From: Hyphomicrobiales bacterium | GTDB taxonomy: Bacteria; Pseudomonadota; Alphaproteobacteria; Rhizobiales; JAKIUO01 | Length of the DNA stretch: 17,788 nucleotides | Reading direction: 5' to 3' | NCBI GenBank assembly: GCA_027069645.1 | Contig: JALXEI010000176.1 | Span: 1 to 17,788 of the forward strand | Shown here: positions 1 through 6,787 of the stretch, piece by piece | How the letters are laid out: each line of letters begins with the position of its first letter | How positions within the stretch are numbered: the stretch's first letter is position 1 | Translations under genes and position numbers: made by a program | The notes under the pieces: generated by a model | Seen by the model: the letters and a program-made list of their open reading frames with translations, nothing else | What the model was told of the DNA's origin: nothing | Database searches by the model: none

Positions 1-940
1 CTGCTATGGCCCTGATATGGTTCTCGAACTGGTCACAGACACAGGCATCAAGGGTCCAGTGGCCGCTATTGTGGACCCGCGGCGCAAATTCATTGACCCG
101 CAGAGACGGGCCGCTATCGCCACGGGTGATAAAAAACTCGACGGCGAGCGTACCGGTATAATCCAGCGCCATAGCGATTTTTGCGGCTGTATCCTTCGCT
201 TCGTTCTCAAGGTGGGCAGGCAGACCGGAGGGAACGCCGGATCGTTTCAAAATTCCGCCTTCATGATGATTGTCGGGAACATCATAGCAGCGAATATCGC
301 CCCTGCCATCGCGCACCAGAATGACCGAGATCTCTGATTCAAAGGGCACAAGGCGCTCAAGAATGGCCGGTTGCTCGCCAATGCCTGCAAAAATTTCCAC
401 CGGGTCCGATTTTGCTGTGACAGCAATCTGTCCCTTGCCGTCATAGCCGAGGCGCCTGGTTTTAAGGAGCCCGTTATCTCCCAGCGCGGCCAGCCCCTTG
501 CGCAGATCATCAACGTTGTTTACCGGCCACCAGTCGGCAATGGCAATGCCGAGATCGGCGAGGAACTGTTTTTCCAGACCGCGATCCTGGGCAATTTCCA
601 GTGCCCGGCGTCCGGGGACCAGCGGGGTTATTGCGGCAACAGCGTCGATGGTTGCCAGAGGGATATTTTCAAATTCGAAGGTTATGACATCGCAAGCCCG
701 GGCAAAGTCTTGCAGGGCTCCCTCATTGTCCCAGGCGGCGATAGTATGATTTTGCGCCACTTCAATGGCCGGAGTGTCCCCGCCAGGGCAGCAGATACGG
801 GTATGCAGCCCGAGGCGTGCGGCGGCAAGGGACAGCATGCGTCCAAGCTGTCCCCCTCCGAGGATGCCGATTGTGGAGCACGGGGGCAGGGGAGAGCGCG
901 GAAGCGAGGTGACGTGGGCGGAAGCAGGGGCACTGTTCAT
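1..940 (-). CDS. purK: N5-carboxyaminoimidazole ribonucleotide synthase PurK, partial (C-terminus beyond left edge)
   Basis: This is the ATP-grasp enzyme that uses ATP and bicarbonate to carboxylate aminoimidazole ribonucleotide to N5-CAIR in cytosolic purine synthesis, supplying PurE. About 313 codons are in the window and the frame is open at the left edge; the family is usually 350-390 aa. Seen in the translation: GILGGGQLGR at about residues 25-34 (N-terminal nucleotide-binding fold), the ATP-grasp stretch RRLGYDGKGQ near the middle, and NEFAPRVHNSGHWT close to the window edge (active-site region, typical of PurK). The ATG start overlaps the purE stop as ATGA (937-940), so the two are translationally coupled. 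The N-terminal ~20 residues are proline- and serine-rich and precede the conserved fold, so a slightly later start is possible. Function is secure from the motifs and the purE neighbour. Confidence 0.95.
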   Translation of the reverse strand, partial: MNSAPASAHVTSLPRSPLPPCSTIGILGGGQLGRMLSLAAARLGLHTRICCPGGDTPAIEVAQNHTIAAWDNEGALQDFARACDVITFEFENIPLATIDAVAAITPLVPGRRALEIAQDRGLEKQFLADLGIAIADWWPVNNVDDLRKGLAALGDNGLLKTRRLGYDGKGQIAVTAKSDPVEIFAGIGEQPAILERLVPFESEISVILVRDGRGDIRCYDVPDNHHEGGILKRSGVPSGLPAHLENEAKDTAAKIAMALDYTGTLAVEFFITRGDSGPSLRVNEFAPRVHNSGHWTLDACVCDQFENHIRAIA

Positions 941-1437
941 GATTTCGTGTCATCCGGAATATCTGCCACGGCTTCGGAGCGGGCGGCACGCCATTTTTCG
1001 AGGCGGTGCATCAGGTCCTCGTCGCTTGTGGCAAGGATCTGGGCGGCCAGCAATCCGGCATTGGTCGCCCCGGCTTTGCCAATCGCGAGGGTTCCAACGG
1101 CAACACCGGCGGGCATCTGGACGATCGACAGCAGGCTGTCCTGGCCCGACAGGGCGCGGCTTTTGACGGGGACGCCGAGCACCGGCAATTCTGTCAGGGC
1201 GGCAATCATTCCCGGCAGGTGCGCGGCTCCGCCAGCCCCGGCGATGATGACCTTCAGGCCCCTGTCACGGGCTTTTCGGGCATAGTCATAGAGGCGTTCG
1301 GGAGTTCGGTGGGCGGAAACGATGCGTTTTTCATGCATGATACCGAGTTCTGTCAGAACGTCACTGGCATGCTGCATGGTGGGCCAGTCGGACTGACTGC
1401 CCATAATAACACCAACCCGGGGAGATGTGCTGCTCAT
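937..1437 (-). CDS. purE: N5-carboxyaminoimidazole ribonucleotide mutase PurE (class I)
   Basis: PurE converts N5-CAIR to 4-carboxyaminoimidazole ribonucleotide in the cytosol, the step after PurK. The 166-aa product has the class I hallmarks: GSQSDWP near residues 13-19 (phosphate-binding loop), SAHRTPE with the catalytic His at about residue 43, and GAGGAAHLPGM. Length fits the usual 160-170 aa. The ATG at 1437 is preferred because AGAGGAAAG lies about 10 nt upstream; a GTG two codons earlier (1443) sits only 4 nt from the same site and is less likely. The stop overlaps the purK start by 4 bp. A copy of repeat B begins about 40 bp upstream of this start, so the promoter lies in or beyond the repeat. 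Confidence 0.96.
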   Translation of the reverse strand: MSSTSPRVGVIMGSQSDWPTMQHASDVLTELGIMHEKRIVSAHRTPERLYDYARKARDRGLKVIIAGAGGAAHLPGMIAALTELPVLGVPVKSRALSGQDSLLSIVQMPAGVAVGTLAIGKAGATNAGLLAAQILATSDEDLMHRLEKWRAARSEAVADIPDDTKS

Positions 1438-1478
1438 TGGCACTCTTTCCTCTCGTTCATGGCCAAAAAGGCAAACTG

Positions 1479-1694
1479 GGCCGTAAACTCATAAACAGGA
1501 TCAAGAATGGTGTCAAAAGCGTAAAAATACGAGGTTAAAATGATCGCCGCGCTTTTGGCATCTTGCGGACAGGGGATATTTGCTCCCCCACTGCGTTGCA
1601 AGTGCTTGAAAACGGAAGGTTTCCTGCGAACTTGCGCTTTACGGGAAAACAAATCTGCTCCTGCCATTTCGATCCTGTTAATGAGTTTACGGCC
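1479..1694 (-). repeat. Repeat family B, copy 1 (216 bp, short form)
   Basis: The ends are inverted: GGCCGTAAACTCATAAACAG on the left and its near complement ending ATGAGTTTACGGCC on the right. The body matches the copy at 16189-16452 read on the opposite strand almost throughout, including the stretches corresponding to GGCAGGAGCAGATTTG and GGTTAAAATGATCGCC. It lacks the 45 bp found at 16337-16381 of the longer copy. It fills the 303-bp gap between purE and the YdcH gene, and nothing else is seen in that gap. An open frame across it begins MAGADLFSRK but is a product of the repeat, not a supported gene. The structure suggests a MITE-like, non-autonomous element. Confidence 0.85.
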
Positions 1695-1740
1695 TAATGC
1701 AATGAAAGGGGGATGGCAAGGGGGCGGAGCAGGCAGGAGC

Positions 1741-1947
1741 TCAGGCGATGATATCGGGCATCAGCCGATCTTCGAGCTGGCGGATCTCGTCCTTGAGCGC
1801 GAGTTTCTGTTTTTTCATGCGCGAGACCTTGAGCTGGTCGGACTCTACCGCTTCCTGTAACTGGCGAATTTCCTCGTCAAGGCGTCGGTGTTCGAGTTTG
1901 AGTGCGGCAAGGGACTGGCGCAGTTCCTGATCATCCTCGCGATCCAT
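1741..1947 (-). CDS. YdcH/DUF465 family small coiled-coil protein
   Basis: A 68-aa, highly charged, all-helical protein with heptad-like spacing of Leu (RLDEEIRQLQEAV, then KQKLALKDEIRQLEDRL). The motif KxxKLxLKDEIxxLE is the signature end of the YdcH (DUF465) family, whose members are 60-80 aa and form short helical hairpins; no biochemical function is established. ATG at 1947 is chosen because GAAGGAGATTCAA precedes it with ideal spacing. A TTG five codons upstream overlaps that ribosome site and is rejected. It ends upstream of purE with repeat B between them, and is divergent from a second YdcH-type gene at 2323. YdcH genes beside purE are common in alphaproteobacteria (from memory). Confidence 0.88.
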   Translation of the reverse strand: MDREDDQELRQSLAALKLEHRRLDEEIRQLQEAVESDQLKVSRMKKQKLALKDEIRQLEDRLMPDIIA

Positions 1948-2322
1948 TTGAATCTCCTTCAAGAGTATCTGGCGTCACATCCGGTCTCATGGCTGTGTAA
2001 CCTGAAAGTGATGACGGAATACAAAACCGGTCTTTTCCATGATTCAACCCGTTCTGTTTTTTTACCCCGGTTTGCATCTGCAAACAAGCGGATCACGGCG
2101 ATTATTGCCGGTGCAGGGGGCATGACGGACGGGGTGAGGATCATTTTCCTGATAAATCAGTTTGTAGCCGGGGTCACCATATGATCAAAACAGCGGATGA
2201 AAATCCTGTGGGTGAATTCGAGCGGATTTCTTCCGCCCCCTACGTAAAAAACACATTAGACAAGCAGTGTTCAATCTGCAACAATAGAGTGTTGGCAATA
2301 ATAACCAGATGGAGGATCGCAC
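1948..2322. other. 375-bp divergent intergenic region between two YdcH-type genes
   Basis: This region should hold the divergent promoters and leaders of the two small genes. No promoter can be named with confidence. The one clear symmetrical element is the perfect palindrome at 2070-2085. A 50-codon open frame from ATG 2181 runs into the second YdcH gene, but it lacks a convincing ribosome site and is not called. Confidence 0.5.
2070..2085. promoter_or_regulatory. Perfect 16-bp palindrome, possible operator
   Basis: GTTTGCA-TC-TGCAAAC has 7-bp perfect arms about a 2-bp centre. It lies between the divergent YdcH-type genes, 123 bp upstream of one start and 238 bp upstream of the other. It is too short for a terminator and has no adjacent T run. 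A dimeric regulator site is an inference; the cognate regulator is not identifiable. Confidence 0.3.
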
Positions 2323-2499
2323 ATGTCGCTTGAGGCACATCTCGATGAGCTGGCTGAGAAACACCGTGAGCTGGACCGCAGGATCGAAAAGGAAGAGGCT
2401 CACCCGGGAAGCGATGACATCTCGATACATGAATTGAAGAAACAGAAATTGCAGTTGAAAGACAGGATCGAGCAACTGCGCGCCAGTGCTGCAGAATAG
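2323..2499 (+). CDS. YdcH/DUF465-like small protein, second copy
   Basis: A short gene of 58 codons plus stop. The product begins MSLEAHLDELAEKHRELDRR and continues with IHELKKQKLQLKDRIEQLRA before a short polar tail. The KKQKLxLKDxIxxL core matches the YdcH/DUF465 signature and the neighbouring gene at 1741-1947, so the two are paralogues. GGAGG lies 7 nt before the ATG, and a strong intrinsic terminator follows 37 bp after the stop, so it is a self-contained transcription unit. Role unknown; the family is made of charged helical-hairpin proteins. Real-gene status rests on the family motif, the ribosome site and the terminator. Confidence 0.85.
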   Translation: MSLEAHLDELAEKHRELDRRIEKEEAHPGSDDISIHELKKQKLQLKDRIEQLRASAAE

Positions 2500-2536
2500 G
2501 CTGACAGAACCGAAATTGAGGTCTGTTATATGGAAC

Positions 2537-2563
2537 AACCCGGGGAGCGGTCCCCGGGTTTTT
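2537..2563 (+). terminator. Rho-independent terminator of the second YdcH gene
   Basis: Perfect 10-bp stem AACCCGGGGA / TCCCCGGGTT with a GCGG tetraloop, running into a TTTTT tract (2559-2563). It is the cleanest terminator in the window. Confidence 0.93.
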
Positions 2564-2571
2564 GCTTAAAG

Positions 2572-2840
2572 AAATGATCCCGGAGTGTAAAAAAGTTGGC
2601 TTATACCAGGCCGTAAAAAGTCTGACCTTTGTATTATGCTCAGGTTCCGCTCCTCGCTTCCCGGACAAGCGCCAGCGCAGATCCTGGACCCAGGGGCAGC
2701 AAGCAAGGGACTCGTTGAAAGAGCAAGCAAAACAAATGGATGTCACTTGTGGCTCTGGACCCCGGCTCAAGGCCGGGGAGCAGGGTGGTTTACAAACCTG
2801 ACAAAAATATAAAGGTCATTCCTTTTGCACTCCGGTATTA
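2572..2840. repeat. Repeat family A, copy 1, with both outer arms
   Basis: A large imperfect palindrome. The left outer arm (about 2601-2650, with CAGGCCGTAAAAAGTCTGAC) mirrors the right outer arm (about 2795-2840, read backwards as TAATACCGGAGTGCAAAAGG). A further degenerate arm, CCCGGAGTGTAAAA, starts near 2579. Inside, CCCGGACAAGCG at about 2660 mirrors GGACCCCGGCTCAAGGCC near 2757. The element follows directly after the YdcH terminator and its right end supplies the stop codon of the gene at 2838-3254. It explains the gap 2500-2837; no other gene is seen there. Confidence 0.75.
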
Positions 2841-3254
2841 TTTCTGTTTTTTCCAGATCGTTGTGCCGGTAACGGTTTGCAGATTGTTGAAGGCTTTCCA
2901 GGTTTCGGCAGCAAGGCCGTCAGCGGTGAAGGTGAAGGTACTCTGGTAGAGAAAATTCTCGCCTTCCAGACGGCCACCATTTCCGGTGCACACGGCTTGT
3001 TGATCCTTGAGAAGGCAGGCAATATTATAGCCATATGCCTCATCCCCGCCGGTGATGCGATAGAGGCCGCCATCTTCGCGGACAGTCATTTTGATGGTGC
3101 TGTTGTCCCGGTCGGCCCAGCGTCCGACAAAGGGTTTTGTCGCCATTGAAGTCTCTCCGGCCAGAGCCGGATCGGGGAAAGTCAGCCGGGTTGTCATGGC
3201 GGCGCCGGTCACCAGCAGGGCCAGCAGGGAAAAGAAGCCAGATCGAAATGTCAT
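2838..3254 (-). CDS. Small exported protein of unknown function
   Basis: A 138-aa protein with an N-terminal signal sequence: a basic start (MTFRSG), a hydrophobic core FFSLLALLVTGAAM, and a likely cleavage after ALA at about residue 32. The mature ~105 residues look beta-rich (GRWADRDNSTIKMTV, GLYRITG, FLYQSTFTFT) with two cysteines (IACLL and AVCTG), compatible with a small periplasmic beta-sandwich or lipocalin-like domain. The family is not recognised. GGAGG lies 7 nt before the ATG, supporting the start. It is a single gene on the minus strand. Its TAA stop is the terminal triplet of repeat A, so the last residues (WKKQK) may have been set by the element. Confident as a gene, not as to function. 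Confidence 0.8.
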   Translation of the reverse strand: MTFRSGFFSLLALLVTGAAMTTRLTFPDPALAGETSMATKPFVGRWADRDNSTIKMTVREDGGLYRITGGDEAYGYNIACLLKDQQAVCTGNGGRLEGENFLYQSTFTFTADGLAAETWKAFNNLQTVTGTTIWKKQK

Positions 3255-3419
3255 ATGGAAACCTCCGTTTTGATGAGGGGTGAAAAGGCGAAACAGTGTA
3301 TTTCCCGATATGCGGGACGCCGCGTCAGATACAGATTTTTACAATGTCTCACAACTCTTTTTCCCTGCGGTCAGCTTTTCCTCAGCCATCGGTAGGCACC
3401 CCGGCTGTCAAAGGTTGGC

Positions 3420-3677
3420 CTATTCAACTGCTGCAACTGCCATTGCCAACCTGTTGTGTAGAAATTCCGGGGCGATGTCGGCGCCATTGGGCCAGACAAG
3501 TGTCCCGGATTTTTCGTCCAGTTTGAACCTGGCGAATTCATCTGTGGTTCTCAGTGGTTCGAAAACGGGACCTCTCAGATCCCCCTTCAGATCCAGTTCG
3601 CCTTCAAGGCCATCATCAAATACAAGCCAGACCCGATGCTCTTTTATGTGTCGGGCTTTTATGACATGTGGAAACAT
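3420..3677 (-). CDS. DUF2442 domain protein, candidate partner of the DUF4160 protein
   Basis: An 85-aa protein with the DUF2442 pattern: an N-terminal strand pair (IKARHIKEHRVWLVFDDG), then GELDLKGDLRGPVFEPL and a C-terminal GTLVWPNGADIAPEFL. The NGxDIxPExL ending is characteristic of the family. DUF2442 proteins usually follow a DUF4160 gene; such pairs have been suggested to be toxin-antitoxin-like, but the biochemical role is not established to my knowledge. The start follows the DUF4160 stop by 2 nt (TAA-CT-ATG), and the ribosome site GGAG lies inside the end of that gene, so translation is coupled. It is the last gene of the accessory cassette. Confidence 0.88.
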   Translation of the reverse strand: MFPHVIKARHIKEHRVWLVFDDGLEGELDLKGDLRGPVFEPLRTTDEFARFKLDEKSGTLVWPNGADIAPEFLHNRLAMAVAAVE

Positions 3678-3680
3678 AGT

Positions 3681-3938
3681 TTACTCCAAAGGTTCGATTT
3701 TTTCGAGTGGAAGTCCCTGTTCAGCCCGTCGCCAGATTTCTAGCAATTCTTCCTGGTGCAGTTCATGCCATTCCAGCACCGATTTCAGGGCTCGACGGGG
3801 GAAACGTCCCATGACGACACCGCTGTCAATCTCCACCTTGATTTCATACTCGCCATATATAGCATGAAAATGCGGGGGAGGGTGATCGAGAAAATAGATG
3901 TATATGGATATGCCAAGGAACTGACTGATTTCAGGCAT
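3681..3938 (-). CDS. DUF4160 domain protein
   Basis: An 85-aa protein with the DUF4160 signature PPHFHAIYGEY, preceded by ISIYIYFLDH, and a C-terminal helix (RRALKSVLEWHELHQEELLEIW) ending in a short acidic tail. The HPPPHFH cluster suggests a metal or nucleic-acid contact, but no activity is established for the family. It lies between a 147-aa unknown gene (26 bp upstream) and DUF2442 (2-nt gap downstream), all on the minus strand, so it is probably one operon. No clear Shine-Dalgarno site precedes its ATG, so expression may depend on read-through from the upstream gene. A small toxin-antitoxin-like module is possible but unproven. Confidence 0.9.
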   Translation of the reverse strand: MPEISQFLGISIYIYFLDHPPPHFHAIYGEYEIKVEIDSGVVMGRFPRRALKSVLEWHELHQEELLEIWRRAEQGLPLEKIEPLE

Positions 3939-3964
3939 TTTGTTTGCTATTCTATTAGAAGTAG

Positions 3965-4408
3965 TTATCGAGGTGACACTTCATCACTGGCTTTTTGTCT
4001 TACAGCTTTTACTTTTTTATTCAGATCTGACGGTAGCGGAGTATGAATAAGTTGGATTTCAGGTGGAAAACGACCTTTTTCCTTCATCGTTTCAAATTCA
4101 TGCTTCATACAAGTTTCTGTGAATGCCAGAAAGCGCTTTCTGGCTCCCTCTACATATAAAAGGTAGAGACAATCTTTCAGGATTTTATTCACTTTACCTG
4201 AGCCGTAATTTCCTCCGCTTGTTTTTAGAGTGCTGGTTGAGATAAGTCCTACAATAGTCCCATCCTGAGATACGGCATCGAAATCAAATCTCCCACCCCA
4301 AATTAACGCAGGACTGGCTTCCTGAAAAAGATGCCCACTGAATAATTTGGGTAATGCCTCCAAAAGGACGTAGTTCTCAGCTGTTTTCATAATGCTTGTA
4401 TTTGCCAT
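3965..4408 (-). CDS. Unknown 147-aa protein, possibly PD-(D/E)XK-like, head of accessory cassette
   Basis: Not recognised as a named family. The centre reads GGRFDFDAVSQDGTIVGLIS, then TSTLKTSGGNYGSGKV and a helix ILKDCLYLLYVEGARKRFLAF. An Asp followed by a strand-turn-strand and then a helix resembles the core of the PD-(D/E)XK nuclease fold, but the usual ExK is replaced by STS, so activity would be atypical or absent; this is inference from pattern only. There is no signal peptide or membrane segment. The C-terminus is lysine-rich. The coding sequence is visibly richer in A and T than the genes around it, suggesting recent transfer. AAAGG sits just 3 nt before the ATG; an in-frame ATG six codons later is an alternative start. 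The DUF4160/DUF2442 pair follows. Confidence 0.7.
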   Translation of the reverse strand: MANTSIMKTAENYVLLEALPKLFSGHLFQEASPALIWGGRFDFDAVSQDGTIVGLISTSTLKTSGGNYGSGKVNKILKDCLYLLYVEGARKRFLAFTETCMKHEFETMKEKGRFPPEIQLIHTPLPSDLNKKVKAVRQKASDEVSPR

Positions 4409-4534
4409 ACGCCTTTTTCTTTCTTTTACTTTTCAGTATGCTGTCTTCTGGAGGGTTTCATTTTTTAACTGGGTGCAGGGGATTATTCCCTGCTGCCAGC
4501 TGCACAAGCTTCCTGACCGGCGAGGTCATTCCTT

Positions 4535-6400
4535 TTACAGCTCCCCATTGCTCTTTTTCTCTGCCGCCAGCTTTTCCTCATCGATATAAATCTCGTCGCC
4601 CAGTTGCCTGAATTTTCCGGCCATTTCAGCCATGCCGTCCTGTTTTTCGTTGAGCCTGTCGGCGTAGTCCCTGACATCCTGTGTTATTTTCATGCTGCAA
4701 AATTTTGGCCCGCACATGGAGCAGAAATGGGCGACCTTGGCCGACTGTTTGGGCAGGGTTTCGTCGTGATATCTGACGGCGGTTTCAGGGTCGAGGGCGA
4801 GGTGGAACTGGTCCTCCCAGCGAAACTCGAAACGCGCCTTGCTCATGGCGTCATCCCAGGCTTGTGCGCCGGGGTGGCCCTTGGCAAGGTCGGCCGCGTG
4901 GGCGGCGAGTTTGTAGGTGATAACGCCGACCTTGACATCATCGCGATTGGGCAGGCCGAGATGTTCCTTGGGCGTCACATAGCACAACATGCTTGTGCCG
5001 AACCAGCCGATCATCGCTGCGCCAATGGCCGAGGTGATATGATCATAGCCCGGCGCGATATCGGTGGTGAGGGGGCCAAGCGTGTAGAAGGGGGCTTCGT
5101 GGCATTCCTTCAACTGCTTGTCCATATTGACCTTGATCTTGTGCATGGGCACATGTCCCGGTCCTTCGATCATCACCTGACAGCCCTTGTCCCACGCGAT
5201 TTTTGTCAGCTCGCCAAGGGTTTCGAGTTCGGCAAACTGCGCGGCGTCATTGGCGTCATAAATGGAGCCGGGGCGCAGACCATCGCCCAGCGAAAAGCTC
5301 ACATCATAAGAGCGCATGAGGTCGCAGATTTCGTCGAAATGAGTATAGAGGAAGCTCTCGCGGTGATGATGCAGGCACCATTTGGCCATGATGGAGCCAC
5401 CGCGTGAGACAATGCCGGTCATGCGTTTGGCGGTCAGCGGCACATAGGAAAGGCGGACACCGGCATGGATGGTGAAATAGTCAACGCCCTGTTCGGCCTG
5501 CTCGATCAGGGTGTCGCGGAAGATTTCCCAGGTCAGTTTGACCGGATCGCCGTCGCATTTTTCCAGCGCCTGATAGATCGGCACGGTGCCAATGGGAACG
5601 GGGGAATTGCGGATAATCCATTCGCGGGTGTTGTGAATATTGCGGCCCGTTGAAAGGTCCATCACCGTATCCGTGCCCCAGCGGGTGGCCCAGACCATCT
5701 TGTCCACTTCTTCCTCGACCGAGGAGGTGATAGCGCTGTTGCCGATATTGGCATTGACCTTGACGAGAAAATTGCGGCCGATGATCATCGGTTCGGCTTC
5801 GGGGTGATTGATATTGGCCGGGATGATGGCGCGGCCACGAGCGATTTCGTCGCGGACAAATTCGGGTGTGACAAAGGCAGGCAGTTCTGCGCCGAAACTT
5901 TCTCCGGCAGCAATCCGCTCTTCGGCATCCTTGCGGGCTTTGGCAAGGCCGATATTTTCGCGGTGCGCCACATAGATCATCTCTTTGGTGATGATGCCGG
6001 CTTTGGCGAATTCATATTGCGTCACGGGCTTGTCGCCGGTGCCGCGCAAGGGCTGGTGATGAACGGGAAAGGCGCGAGCCAACCGGTCGCCTGTGACATT
6101 GCCATTGTCTTCGGGTCTGATTTCCCGGCCCTCATAGGCTTCGACGCCGCCGCGCTCCATGATCCACGCAGTGCGCAGGCGGGACAGACCTTTTTCTACA
6201 TCTGCGACATAGCCTTCTTCGCTATAAGGGCCAGAAGGATCATAGACACGCAGGTTTGGTTCATCGCCGGTCAGGGTGATTTCGCGGAACGGCACTTTCA
6301 GATCATCATGGCCATCAGGGGACGAATAGATTTTTCGGCTGGCGGGCAGGGGGCCGGTCGTGACTTCCGGTGTTTGGGGGGCGTTGTCCTTGATATTCAT
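4535..6400 (-). CDS. thiC: Phosphomethylpyrimidine synthase ThiC
   Basis: ThiC is a non-canonical radical SAM enzyme that rearranges aminoimidazole ribonucleotide into HMP-phosphate, the pyrimidine half of thiamin, in the cytosol. The 621-aa length matches the bacterial family (about 600-640). The diagnostic C-terminal FCSMCGPKFC, with cysteines near residues 560, 563 and 568, binds the [4Fe-4S] cluster. Other conserved stretches seen are NIGNSAITSSVEEEVDKM, DTVMDLSTG, SRGGSIMAKWC, EGPGHVPMHKI and TSAIGAAMIGWFGT. It draws on the same aminoimidazole ribonucleotide that purE and purK consume. A TPP riboswitch lies in its leader (6519-6640), and GGGAAG is 9 nt before the ATG. No other thi gene is adjacent. 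Confidence 0.98.
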   Translation of the reverse strand: MNIKDNAPQTPEVTTGPLPASRKIYSSPDGHDDLKVPFREITLTGDEPNLRVYDPSGPYSEEGYVADVEKGLSRLRTAWIMERGGVEAYEGREIRPEDNGNVTGDRLARAFPVHHQPLRGTGDKPVTQYEFAKAGIITKEMIYVAHRENIGLAKARKDAEERIAAGESFGAELPAFVTPEFVRDEIARGRAIIPANINHPEAEPMIIGRNFLVKVNANIGNSAITSSVEEEVDKMVWATRWGTDTVMDLSTGRNIHNTREWIIRNSPVPIGTVPIYQALEKCDGDPVKLTWEIFRDTLIEQAEQGVDYFTIHAGVRLSYVPLTAKRMTGIVSRGGSIMAKWCLHHHRESFLYTHFDEICDLMRSYDVSFSLGDGLRPGSIYDANDAAQFAELETLGELTKIAWDKGCQVMIEGPGHVPMHKIKVNMDKQLKECHEAPFYTLGPLTTDIAPGYDHITSAIGAAMIGWFGTSMLCYVTPKEHLGLPNRDDVKVGVITYKLAAHAADLAKGHPGAQAWDDAMSKARFEFRWEDQFHLALDPETAVRYHDETLPKQSAKVAHFCSMCGPKFCSMKITQDVRDYADRLNEKQDGMAEMAGKFRQLGDEIYIDEEKLAAEKKSNGEL

Positions 6401-6518
6401 TTCGTCCGACTTCCCGTGGTTTTGTTGTTGCGTTTTCCGAACCGTGATTCACAAGGAAGAGCGGGGAAGGGGAGGCAGATTCGCATTGGCCAATTTACCA
6501 GCCGAATATCAACGGAAT
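6401..6518 (-). promoter_or_regulatory. thiC expression platform with possible anti-Shine-Dalgarno tract
   Basis: On the minus strand, a pyrimidine tract CCTCCCCTTCCCCGC (about 6460-6474) contains CTTCCC, the exact complement of the thiC ribosome site GGGAAG (6410-6415). Pairing would hide that site. No hairpin followed by a U run is seen, which argues against transcription termination. The pairing is inferred by eye, not folded. Confidence 0.4.
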
Positions 6519-6640
6519 CTCGTCCCTTCGCCGGCATGATCCGGATCAGGTTCCAAGGGTTTGTCTGTTGCAAGGACATCTCAGCCCGGATCGCAAAAGC
6601 GTAAAAGCTGTTGTCGATCACTGACAGGGCACCCCTCGAG
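6519..6640 (-). promoter_or_regulatory. TPP riboswitch (THI element) controlling thiC
   Basis: Read on the minus strand, the leader contains the THI-box parts in order: CTCGAGGGGTGCC (P1/P2 5' side), GGGCTGAGATG (CTGAGA at 6584-6579, the pyrimidine-sensing core), ACCCTTGGAACCTGATC, and GATCATGCCGGCGAAGGGA, closed by CGAG pairing with CTCG. The P3 region between GGGGTGC and CTGAGA is long and forms an extended arm. The element ends 118 nt before the thiC start. No terminator with a T run is visible downstream, so control is probably at translation initiation. TPP binding should lower thiC expression. Confidence 0.96.
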
Positions 6641-6787
6641 TTTCCTTTAGTCTGGGGCATTTGAGAGCATGGTGCAAGATAAAAGTGATGCATAAATATC
6701 TCGCTGCGATACATCGATTAAGGCCCTGTTTACATCCGACTTGTACAAATTGAATTTATCAGGGACGCCAGTGACGGATATTTGCTC

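Noticed and set aside
371..1285. 304-codon plus-strand frame over purK and purE
   Set aside because: Antisense shadow of two well-supported genes.
1434..1667. Minus-strand open frame beginning MAGADLFSRKAQVRRKP, with a similar frame at 16217
   Set aside because: Both are inside repeat B. The first ~17 residues agree because the DNA repeats, but the frames then diverge through indels and copy 1 runs into purE upstream sequence.
2181..2333. 50-codon open frame from ATG 2181 beginning MIKTADENPVGEFER
   Set aside because: The early residues look protein-like, but there is no good ribosome site, the frame overlaps the YdcH ribosome site and start, and the later part loses coding character.
2605..2618. 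AGGCCGTAAA in repeat A copy 1 matching the GGCC-type tip of repeat B
   Set aside because: Only 10 bp, and the position aligns better with the A outer arm of the other copies; treated as coincidence.
4460..4500. GCAGGG…CCCTGC hairpin downstream of thiC
   Set aside because: Short stem and no T run on the thiC strand; not called as its terminator.
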